Notes under the pieces: generated by a model
What the model saw: only the letters and a program-made list of their open reading frames with translations
Database searches by the model: none
Told to the model about the DNA's origin: nothing
In this document: positions 1 to 5,330 of the stretch, one piece after another
How the letters are laid out: each line of letters opens with the position of its first letter
Numbering within the stretch: position 1 is the stretch's first letter
Made by a program: the position numbers and the translations under genes
DNA from: Clostridiales bacterium
GTDB lineage: Bacteria; Bacillota; Clostridia; Lachnospirales; WQUN01
NCBI GenBank assembly: GCA_031273705.1
Contig: JAISRJ010000232.1
Location: forward strand, 1 to 5,601
Reading direction: 5' to 3'
Length of the DNA: 5,601 nucleotides

Positions 1-176
1 AGCCATTCTTGACGTTCCAGTCCGAATTCTTCCATATCTATGAAATCTTCTCCGAGGCATATGGTAGACAGCAGTCCTACTATGATTATGTCTACTAGCT
101 TATGTCGTAAGTTTACGTATGTTCTGCGCGGACCCTTTATTGTAGTTATTTCTTCTTCTAACTTTTGTATATTCAT
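1..176 (-). CDS. ISAs1-family transposase, N-terminal part (runs off the window)
   Basis: The protein is the DNA transposase of the insertion sequence, which would cut and rejoin the element's ends. Only the first 58 residues are visible. They match the N-terminal associated domain that precedes the DDE catalytic domain in ISAs1 (H-repeat-type) transposases. The visible signature is a basic GPRRTYVNLRHKLVDI segment (residues 15-30), a hydrophobic stretch ending in a CxGE-type turn (C40, G42, E43), and an acidic segment ending FGLERQEWL. The DDE residues lie beyond position 1. The start at 176 is chosen because GCGGGGG lies 7 nt upstream and the family similarity begins soon after. The complementary strand also carries an open frame here, but it resembles nothing known. 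Whether the full transposase is intact cannot be seen. Confidence 0.85.
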   Translation of the reverse strand, partial: MNIQKLEEEITTIKGPRRTYVNLRHKLVDIIIVGLLSTICLGEDFIDMEEFGLERQEW

Positions 177-193
177 TTTTTTGCCCCCGCTTT

Positions 194-221
194 ATTTTAC
201 CACACGCTCTATAAAAGTAAA
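194..221 (-). promoter_or_regulatory. Possible transposase promoter inside the IS end
   Basis: On the minus strand TTTACT (221-216) lies 16 bp before TAAAAT (199-194). The -10 box matches TATAAT at 5 of 6 positions, while the -35 match is weak. It lies between the terminal repeat and the transposase start, where an internal IS promoter is expected. Transcription would begin near the GCGGGGG ribosome-binding sequence at 190-184, so the leader would be very short. This is a moderate-to-weak call. Confidence 0.35.
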
Positions 222-234
222 TGCTGTTGCCCTG
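217..234 (-). repeat. Terminal inverted repeat of the ISAs1-family element
   Basis: On the minus strand the element begins CAGGGCAACAGCATTTAC, running from 234 down to 217. ISAs1-family elements commonly begin with CAGGG followed by an AT-rich stretch. The matching repeat at the other end is not in the window, so the exact inner boundary is a guess. The outer boundary at 234 rests on the CAGGG motif. Confidence 0.7.
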
Positions 235-482
235 GATAATTAACCCTGTACCTTAACATTCGAATACTCTGCGAGTTCTCAACAGAACAATCCCTGACGA
301 GGAAGACGCATAGAGATTATGTATAAAAGTGACATTGTAACATTAATAATATGTATATCAACAAAGAGCTTGAAAATTGTAAAGTTCCCACTTATCCACT
401 CGGTTGTAACGTAAATAGGCTACTGCTTCAGTTCTAATAGATTTGGGTTTCTCTATGGTAAAACTACGCTTAAAGACACGCG

Positions 483-523
483 CATTATTTATTTTCATTT
501 ATTTTCCACATTTATTTTCCACA
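483..523. repeat. Tandem 13-bp repeats carrying DnaA-box-like TTTTCCACA
   Basis: CATTTATTTTCCACA occurs at 496-510 and again at 509-523, a 13-bp period. A degenerate AT-only copy (CATTATTTATTTT) lies just before it at 483-495. Each full copy contains TTTTCCACA (502-510 and 515-523), one base from the DnaA box TTATCCACA. The repeat itself is plain in the sequence. Reading it as DnaA binding is inference. No dnaA, dnaN or other replication gene is visible, so this is not called an origin. Confidence 0.6.
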
Positions 524-595
524 GTCGTTTTATAAAAAAAATCGCAGTCAATCGATTGGCTACATTTTACAACAACTTTCAGAAATTTTCAATAC

Positions 596-635
596 TTATA
601 TTTTGGAGTTATATTTTGTGAGTTATATTTTGGAG
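596..635. repeat. Three tandem 13-14 bp AT-rich repeats
   Basis: Three head-to-tail units follow one another without spacer: TTATATTTTGGAG at 596-608, TTATATTTTGTGAG at 609-622 (one extra base), and TTATATTTTGGAG at 623-635. The first and third are identical. They lie about 100 bp upstream of the promoter at 730-758. Possible roles are protein binding or an easily melted DNA segment. No function can be read from the sequence alone. Confidence 0.8.
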
Positions 636-686
636 TGCTGTTTTCGAGAGTTTGTTCCTATTTCCGGTTTTTTGAAATTTTATGAA

Positions 687-714
687 ACGAACGTGATTTT
701 CACGAACGTGATTT
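687..714. promoter_or_regulatory. Operator-like repeat upstream of the oxidoreductase promoter
   Basis: ACGAACGTGATTT occurs twice, at 687-699 and 702-714, with a 15-bp period. The half-site CGTGA also pairs with TCACG in two overlapping dyads: CGTGA-TTT-TCACG at 692-704 and TCACG-AA-CGTGA at 700-711. The block ends 15 bp before the -35 box at 730, a position where an activator or repressor commonly binds. The repeats are certain. The regulatory role is inferred from position, and the protein that would bind is unknown. Confidence 0.5.
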
Positions 715-729
715 GCTAAGAATAGTCGC

Positions 730-758
730 TTGACATCGTGGAAGCGTAAACTTACAAT
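730..758 (+). promoter_or_regulatory. Sigma-A/sigma-70 type promoter for the oxidoreductase gene
   Basis: TTGACA at 730-735 is a perfect -35 box. After a 17-bp spacer comes TACAAT at 753-758, which matches TATAAT at 5 of 6 positions. The predicted transcription start is near 765, giving a leader of about 39 nt before the ATG at 804. This is the strongest promoter in the window. It may also drive the lipoprotein and hydratase genes, because no strong terminator is seen between them. Confidence 0.8.
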
Positions 759-803
759 TGATGACAAGCAAACATTACTCAGACAGAAAGAAGTGAAACT
801 TAC

Positions 804-2210
804 ATGACAGACGTTGACCTTGTAATAATCGGCGCGGGACCTGCCGGTATGGGTGCCGCGCTCGCGGCCAAAAAACATGGAATAAATGATATAATAATTT
901 TGGAACGCGCCGATAAAACCGGTGGTATATTGCCGCAATGTATACATAACGGTTTTGGTCTGCATTATTTCAAACTGGAATTAACCGGCCCGGAATACGC
1001 GTTGCGGTTTGCCCGGAAAATAGAGGAACAAAACATATCCGTGCGCCTAAACACGACGGTAGTTAATATTTCTCCGGATAAGATCGTAACCGCTATGAGC
1101 CGCGAAGAGGGCGTTATCTATTATAAAGCGAAATCCATAATATTGGCTATGGGCTGCCGCGAGCGAACCCGCGGGGCTATCGGGATTCCCGGTTCGCGAC
1201 CCGCGGGCGTAATCACGGCCGGAGCCGCGCAGCGCTTTGTAAATATGGAAGGCTATATGCCGGGTAAAGAAATTGTAATTCTCGGCTCCGGCGATATTGG
1301 GCTGATAATGGCAAGGCGGCTGACACTGGAGGGCGCGCATGTAAGCGCCGTTTGCGAGATTATGCCGCAGTCGGGCGGTTTGCAAAGAAATATATCACAA
1401 TGTTTAAATGATTTTAACATTCCGCTGATGCTAAACACAACCGTTTCCAAAATTCATGGCGAAGAACGGGTAACCGGCGTGACAATCGCGAAGGTTGACG
1501 AATATCTGTCCCCAATAAAGGAAACCGAAGAATATATCGCCTGTGACACTCTGATGCTTTCGGTGGGTTTGATACCGGAAAACGAACTTTCACAATCCGC
1601 AAACGTAATCTTAGGTGAGAACGGCGGCGCGAAAACCGACAGATATTTGCGCACTAACGTCGAAGGGATCTTTGCCTGCGGTAATGTTGTGCATGTGCAT
1701 GACCTTGTGGATTTTGTCACGCAAGAAAGTGAAGAAGCCGGAAAAAACGCCGCCTATTATCTTCTTAATAAAGAAATTAGCGGCAAGGGGTATGTCTTTG
1801 TTGAAAAAGAAATCGAATCAAAGAATTCACGACCATTACAGCCAAACGAAAAACGCCTGACCTGTATCGTTTGCCCAGTAGGTTGCAGGATGTCGGTATT
1901 CATTAACATTTCCGGAAATGTAACCGAAGTAAGGCATAACACATGTCCGCGCGGTCAGCGTTACGCGATTGAAGAATACACTAAGCCCCGGCGTGTTCTC
2001 ACTTCCACGATAAAGTACAACGACACTTTTGTGCCGGTCAAGACAAAAGGCACTATACCCAAGCCCCTGCTGCTGCCCGCAATGCGCGAATTGGAGCAAT
2101 TGCGATTGACACATCCCGCCCCCGTGGGTACGGTGGTTTTGAGCAATCTGCTTGAAACCGGGGTGGATGTTGTTTTAACCGACGACGTTACAGATGATCC
2201 GAAAAACTAA
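804..2210 (+). CDS. FAD/NAD(P)-dependent oxidoreductase fused to a C-terminal DUF1667 domain
   Basis: This 468-residue, probably cytoplasmic protein is a pyridine-nucleotide-disulfide-type flavoprotein. The FAD-binding GAGPAG is at residues 10-15, the NAD(P)-binding GSGDIG at 161-166, and the late FAD segment FACGNVVHVHDLVDFVT at 290-306. GGILPQCIHNGFG (40-52) and GCRERTRGA (117-125) are typical of the subgroup found next to glycerol-3-phosphate dehydrogenase (GlpO-like) genes in Firmicutes. From about residue 350 it continues into DUF1667, with C354, C357, C361 and C381-P-R-G. This pattern resembles the [4Fe-4S] site at the N-terminus of molybdopterin oxidoreductases. DUF1667 is often a separate small protein, so the single-chain fusion is notable. 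No glycerol kinase or GlpO gene is visible. The ATG at 804 is preceded by an AGAAAGAAGTGA ribosome-binding sequence, and the GxGxxG begins at residue 10 as expected. The oxidoreductase call is firm. The substrate and a role in glycerol-3-phosphate oxidation are inferred from family context. Confidence 0.9.
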   Translation: MTDVDLVIIGAGPAGMGAALAAKKHGINDIIILERADKTGGILPQCIHNGFGLHYFKLELTGPEYALRFARKIEEQNISVRLNTTVVNISPDKIVTAMSREEGVIYYKAKSIILAMGCRERTRGAIGIPGSRPAGVITAGAAQRFVNMEGYMPGKEIVILGSGDIGLIMARRLTLEGAHVSAVCEIMPQSGGLQRNISQCLNDFNIPLMLNTTVSKIHGEERVTGVTIAKVDEYLSPIKETEEYIACDTLMLSVGLIPENELSQSANVILGENGGAKTDRYLRTNVEGIFACGNVVHVHDLVDFVTQESEEAGKNAAYYLLNKEISGKGYVFVEKEIESKNSRPLQPNEKRLTCIVCPVGCRMSVFINISGNVTEVRHNTCPRGQRYAIEEYTKPRRVLTSTIKYNDTFVPVKTKGTIPKPLLLPAMRELEQLRLTHPAPVGTVVLSNLLETGVDVVLTDDVTDDPKN

Positions 2211-2277
2211 TTTTCTGCACATAAATTGTATTTTATGTAAAATAATATAAACATCTTCAAATAAAGGGTTGATGTTT

Positions 2278-2814
2278 ATGTTTAAGAAAATAACTCTTGC
2301 GGCGATATTTGTAACGCTTATATACTTTAGCGCGTGCGCGCAACGACTCGAAACCCAATACCCCGAAACTAACCGAAACCGCGCCGAGGCATTTTACGAG
2401 CGCGGCGCCACAAACACTTATCGCAGAAGCGGCAATTATCGTCAGCAATCTCAGGAAATAAATTCCGATGAGTTAAATACCACAATTCCCGCTCTTACCG
2501 AAAAAGAACGCGCTAAGAAAATCGCTGACGCGGTAAGGGAATTAGGCGAAATCGACAAGGCGGCGGTTATTATTTCTGGAAACACGGCAATTATTGGCGT
2601 AAAGACCTCGGTTCCGCTTCCGGACGACGAATTAGTCGAATTAAAAAGCCTTGTGAAGGAAAGCGTTGAAGTTACCGACGCGAATATCGATCACATAACC
2701 GTCACCACATCCGAAGATTTAGTAGAAAGAATAAGCCGGATGGATAGAGCCGGTTTTAGTGACGGATCACCAACATTAAATAAAGAAAAAAGTGATTTTG
2801 TTCCACGTGGATAA
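2278..2814 (+). CDS. YhcN/YlaJ-like sporulation lipoprotein
   Basis: This 178-residue exported lipoprotein has a short basic start (MFKK), a hydrophobic signal segment (residues 5-18) and a lipobox-like FSAC with C20 as the lipidation site. F at -3 is unusual. A polar, probably disordered linker (21-70) leads into the YhcN/YlaJ domain at about 72-155. Visible domain hallmarks are ERAKKIADAV, the strand ending VIISGNTAIIGV (97-108), and IDHITVTTSEDLVERI (137-152). The family is associated with spore membranes and spore coat or cortex in endospore formers; its molecular function is not established. Starts are possible at TTG 2269, ATG 2272 and ATG 2278. The last is chosen because AAAGGG (2263-2268) lies 9 nt upstream and it gives the cleanest signal peptide. 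A -10-like TATAAA at 2246-2251 lacks a clear -35. The 67-bp gap from the oxidoreductase gene allows read-through. Confidence 0.82.
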   Translation: MFKKITLAAIFVTLIYFSACAQRLETQYPETNRNRAEAFYERGATNTYRRSGNYRQQSQEINSDELNTTIPALTEKERAKKIADAVRELGEIDKAAVIISGNTAIIGVKTSVPLPDDELVELKSLVKESVEVTDANIDHITVTTSEDLVERISRMDRAGFSDGSPTLNKEKSDFVPRG

Positions 2815-2820
2815 TCCACG
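2806..2820. repeat. Perfect 15-bp dyad spanning the lipoprotein stop codon
   Basis: CGTGGAT and ATCCACG flank a single central A at 2813, so RNA could form CGTGG-ATAAT-CCACG with a 5-nt loop. It overlaps an 8-bp palindrome CCACGTGG (2803-2810) and the TAA stop at 2812-2814. There is no T-run after it, so it is not a typical intrinsic terminator. It lies 14 nt before the hydratase Shine-Dalgarno. It could be an operator, a processing or stability hairpin, or chance. Confidence 0.45.
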
Positions 2821-2834
2821 AATAACAATGCTTC

Positions 2835-2850
2835 GAGGGGGATTTTTATC
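2835..2850 (+). promoter_or_regulatory. Ribosome-binding site that decides an AUC start
   Basis: GAGGGGGA at 2835-2842 is a strong purine-rich Shine-Dalgarno. Six bases after its last G comes ATC at 2848-2850, in frame with the hydratase. No ATG, GTG or TTG exists in this frame between the previous stop (2812-2814) and the ATG at 2989. The ribosome-binding site therefore points to initiation at ATC, or at an ATG that has mutated. ATT at 2842 is also in frame but touches the Shine-Dalgarno. Confidence 0.6.
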
Positions 2851-5115
2851 TTAAATATAATAGAATCCGGTGTCTTTATCAGGCGTGGACAGAGTTTAGT
2901 CAGCGACTATACAGGAGACAAAAGCGACGCCCGCAAAAACACAATAGCATACTCTATTCTAAATAATCATACCGCGAATCACGACGACATGACCAATTTG
3001 CGCTTAAAATTCGATTGCCTCGCATCGCATGACATCACCTATGTAAATATAATCCAAACAGCCAAGGCAAGCGGCTTAACAGAGTTTCCCGTTCCCTATG
3101 TGCTTACTAACTGTCACAATAGTCTGTGTGCCGTTGGAGGAACTATTAACGAGGACGATCACTTGTTTGGGCTTAGTTCCGCGAAAAAATACGGCGGGAT
3201 TTTCGTTCCCGCGCATCAGGCTGTTATACATCAATACATGAGAGAGAAATTTGCCGGCTGCGGAAAAATGATATTGGGTTCGGACAGTCACACTCGTTAC
3301 GGGGCATTGGGCACAATGGCGATTGGCGAGGGCGGCGGCGAGCTGGTTAAACAATTACTCGGTGAAACATACAATATTTCTATGCCGGAAGTTGTCGCGG
3401 TGTTTCTTAAAAATAAACCTTTGCCGGGGGTAGGTCCGCAGGATGTCGCCTTAACAATTATTAAGTCGGTGTTTGAGTTCGGGCTGGTAAAAAATAAGAT
3501 ACTGGAATTTGTCGGACCGGGTGTTTCCGGTCTTAGCGTCGAATATAGAAACGCAATCGACGTTATGACTACCGAAACAACATGTTTAAGCTCTATCTGG
3601 CAGACGGATGAAGCTGTTGAAGAATATTATACTGTCCACGGCCGCTCAGCGGATTACGCGGAATTAAAACCCGGCGGCATAGCGTATTATGACATGTGTA
3701 TCTATGTAGAACTCGATAAAATAACGCCGATGATCGCTATGCCGTTCCATCCGAGTAATGTGTACGCCATAAGCGAGTTGAATGAGAATTTGACCGATAT
3801 TCTGCGGCATATAGAAAAAGAAAGCGGGGATTCGCGTCTGCGTTTGTTAGATAAGGTACATAACAATAGACTCTACGCCGATCAAGGTATAATTGCGGGT
3901 TGCGCGGGCGGTACATTTGAGAATATCGTACACGCCGCCGATATTTTGCGTGAAAAATCTATCGGCAGCGACGCTTTCGGGCTAAGTATATACCCTGCCA
4001 GTCAACCGGTTTTTTATCATCTTAGTAAAATGGGAATCATCGCGGAAGTAATGGCTACCGGAGCGACAGTTCGTTCGGCATTTTGCGGACCCTGCTTCGG
4101 GGCGGGGGATGTGCCTTTTAACAACGCGTTAAGTATACGGCATACCACACGCAATTTTCCAAACCGCGAAGGTTCCAAGCCCGCCGATAATCAATTCGCC
4201 TCTGTAGCGTTGATGGACGCCCGCTCTATCGCGGCAAGCGCGATTAACGGCGGCGCTGTTACATCGGCGTTGGATGTGGAAACAAACTTTTCAAACCCCG
4301 CGTTCTATTTTAATAATAAAATCTATGAAAATCGTGTCTATGACGGTTGGCGCAAAGCCGATAAAAATATCAATATAGTTATGGGACCGAACATAACGGA
4401 TTGGCCGGACTTTATGCCTTTGCCCAATAATTTGCTGCTGCGGGTCGCTTCGGTGATAAATGATCCCGTTACAACGACGGATGAATTAATTCCGTCCGGC
4501 GATACATCCTCGTATCGTTCCAATCCGGCGGCCTTGTCTGAATATACATTATCACGCAAAGATCCGGAGTATGTCGGCTTTGCCAAGAAAGTTAATCAAG
4601 TTGAGTTAAATCGCCGCTCCGGGAGCTTACCACATAAAGTGGATAAAGATTGGGCAGACGCTTTTGGCTTGCTAAAAAACCGGAACATACTTATTGATAA
4701 AATCGAGAAAATGGGATTCGGCAGTGTAATCTGCGCAAATAAACCCGGCGATGGCTCCGCTCGCGAACAAGCCGCCTCCTGCCAGCGCGTTCTGGGTGGT
4801 TTGGCGAATATCGCGCTTGAGTACGCTACAAAACGCTATAGATCAAATCTGATTAATTGGGGGCTTCTGCCACTGATTATTGAATATAAAATAGATTTTT
4901 CTCGCGGAGATTTCATTTATATCCCAAACGCGCGCGAAAAAATTGCCGCCGGAGAGAGCGAGCTTTTGGCTGTCTTTATTAAAGGGGATAAAACTGAAAA
5001 TATTTGGTTTACTGTCGGGCAGTTGTCCGATGCAGAGCGAAACATAATCTTGGATGGGTGTCTGATTAACTGCTATAAGACTAAAACCAGAAAAAATCGT
5101 AAACACAAGGCTTAG
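2848..5115 (+). CDS. Aconitase-superfamily hydratase (YbhJ-like), probable AUC start
   Basis: This protein of 755 residues is a cytoplasmic aconitase-fold hydro-lyase. Numbered from the ATC start, GSDSHT is at 144-149. The likely [4Fe-4S] ligands are C352 (in AGCAGG) and C413 and C416 (in FCGPCFG). RNFPNREGS is at 435-443, and the swivel-domain GDGSAREQAA at 634-643 corresponds to the GSSRE region of aconitase. KRYRSNLINWGLLPL follows at 662-676. All cluster ligands appear present, so catalysis is plausible. The natural substrate of this subfamily is not established. Starting at the first ATG (2989) would give 708 residues and delete a conserved N-terminus: the upstream frame reads LNIIESGVFIRRG and then NTIAYSILNNH, as in relatives. 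E. coli YbhJ is about 753 residues, matching the longer form. The C-terminus has a basic KTKTRKNRKHKA tail beyond the usual GCLIN ending. The gene lies 33 bp after the lipoprotein gene. The function class is firm; the start codon is less so. Confidence 0.9.
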   Translation: MLNIIESGVFIRRGQSLVSDYTGDKSDARKNTIAYSILNNHTANHDDMTNLRLKFDCLASHDITYVNIIQTAKASGLTEFPVPYVLTNCHNSLCAVGGTINEDDHLFGLSSAKKYGGIFVPAHQAVIHQYMREKFAGCGKMILGSDSHTRYGALGTMAIGEGGGELVKQLLGETYNISMPEVVAVFLKNKPLPGVGPQDVALTIIKSVFEFGLVKNKILEFVGPGVSGLSVEYRNAIDVMTTETTCLSSIWQTDEAVEEYYTVHGRSADYAELKPGGIAYYDMCIYVELDKITPMIAMPFHPSNVYAISELNENLTDILRHIEKESGDSRLRLLDKVHNNRLYADQGIIAGCAGGTFENIVHAADILREKSIGSDAFGLSIYPASQPVFYHLSKMGIIAEVMATGATVRSAFCGPCFGAGDVPFNNALSIRHTTRNFPNREGSKPADNQFASVALMDARSIAASAINGGAVTSALDVETNFSNPAFYFNNKIYENRVYDGWRKADKNINIVMGPNITDWPDFMPLPNNLLLRVASVINDPVTTTDELIPSGDTSSYRSNPAALSEYTLSRKDPEYVGFAKKVNQVELNRRSGSLPHKVDKDWADAFGLLKNRNILIDKIEKMGFGSVICANKPGDGSAREQAASCQRVLGGLANIALEYATKRYRSNLINWGLLPLIIEYKIDFSRGDFIYIPNAREKIAAGESELLAVFIKGDKTENIWFTVGQLSDAERNIILDGCLINCYKTKTRKNRKHKA

Positions 5116-5120
5116 CCGAC

Positions 5121-5284
5121 TATACTCGCAAACGGAAGCATTTGCCATACATACAGTCTTTTTAGCACAATTTCGCATCAGACGGTCGCTTGCGTACCTT
5201 GAGGGTACGCGTCGCAACCATCTTCTTTGCTTTACACTAAAAACCCTTGTATGTCGTTGGCGAATGTTTACGCTCGCGAGTATA
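5121..5284. repeat. Imperfect palindrome of about 164 bp (MITE-like or structured RNA)
   Basis: TATACTCGC at 5121-5129 is mirrored by GCGAGTATA at 5276-5284, and the similarity continues inward. Comparing 5121-5165 with the reverse complement of 5237-5284 gives 36 identities in 42 aligned positions outside two short gapped stretches. Shared blocks include CATT, GCCA, ACATACA and TTTTTAG. The middle is weaker. The centre is a perfect GCGTACC-TTGAG-GGTACGC hairpin (5192-5210). Similarity may reach outward to about 5113, touching the hydratase stop codon. The element fills most of the 215-bp gap between the hydratase and membrane-protein genes. It could be a MITE or ERIC-like palindrome, or a transcript hairpin that ends or stabilises the upstream mRNA. 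No long T-run follows it, so a simple intrinsic terminator is unlikely. Confidence 0.75.
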
Positions 5285-5330
5285 TACGCCGTAATAAACC
5301 GGATAAGCTGCAAAGGATTCGTAAACTCAT

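Larger units (their letters stand above)
1..234 (-). mobile_element. ISAs1-family insertion sequence, transposase-proximal end (truncated by window)
   Basis: Read on the minus strand, this stretch starts at 234 with CAGGG, a typical ISAs1-family terminus. It continues through a short leader with promoter-like boxes and a Shine-Dalgarno, then enters a transposase N-terminus at 176. The combination of terminal CAGGG, a leader of about 58 bp and an ISAs1-type protein start supports an intact left end. The right end and the second inverted repeat lie outside the window. The bases from 235 outward (GATAATTAAC) would be one copy of the 8-10 bp target duplication usual for the family, but this cannot be verified here. 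Whether the element is intact or active is unknown. Confidence 0.85.
235..729. other. AT-rich intergenic region without a recognisable gene
   Basis: Between the IS end and the promoter at 730 I find no open frame resembling a protein, and no tRNA or rRNA. Positions 235-480 look featureless. The exception is TTATCCACT at 392-400, one base from a DnaA box consensus. Positions 483-714 hold three clusters of short direct repeats, annotated separately, which makes this a likely regulatory or protein-binding region. There may be undetected decayed sequence between 235 and 480. The IS insertion may have separated this stretch from its original upstream neighbour, but that is inference. Confidence 0.6.

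Noticed and set aside
40..243. Plus-strand open frame of 67 codons over the IS end
   Set aside because: It is antisense to the ISAs1 transposase start, resembles no known protein and has no convincing ribosome-binding site.
483..635. CRISPR array or full replication origin
   Set aside because: The repeats are 13-14 bp and contiguous with no spacers, so they are not CRISPR. DnaA-like boxes are few and imperfect and no replication gene is present, so an origin is not supported.
609..965. Minus-strand open frame of 118 codons
   Set aside because: It overlaps the promoter and start of the oxidoreductase gene and has a low-complexity, unfamiliar sequence; it looks like chance.
2219..2238. ACATAAA/TTTATGT hairpin after the oxidoreductase gene as a terminator
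   Set aside because: The stem is almost entirely A-T pairs and no T-run follows, so termination is unlikely.
2989..5115. Hydratase starting at ATG 2989
   Set aside because: It would remove about 47 residues of family-like N-terminus, and no Shine-Dalgarno lies just upstream of that ATG (the bases before it read CACGACGAC).
5192..5210. GCGTACC hairpin as a stand-alone intrinsic terminator
   Set aside because: No T-run follows the stem, and it is better explained as the centre of the larger palindrome.
4843..5313. Minus-strand open frame of 156 codons over the hydratase end
   Set aside because: It is antisense to the conserved C-terminal swivel domain and crosses the palindrome; no family resemblance was seen.
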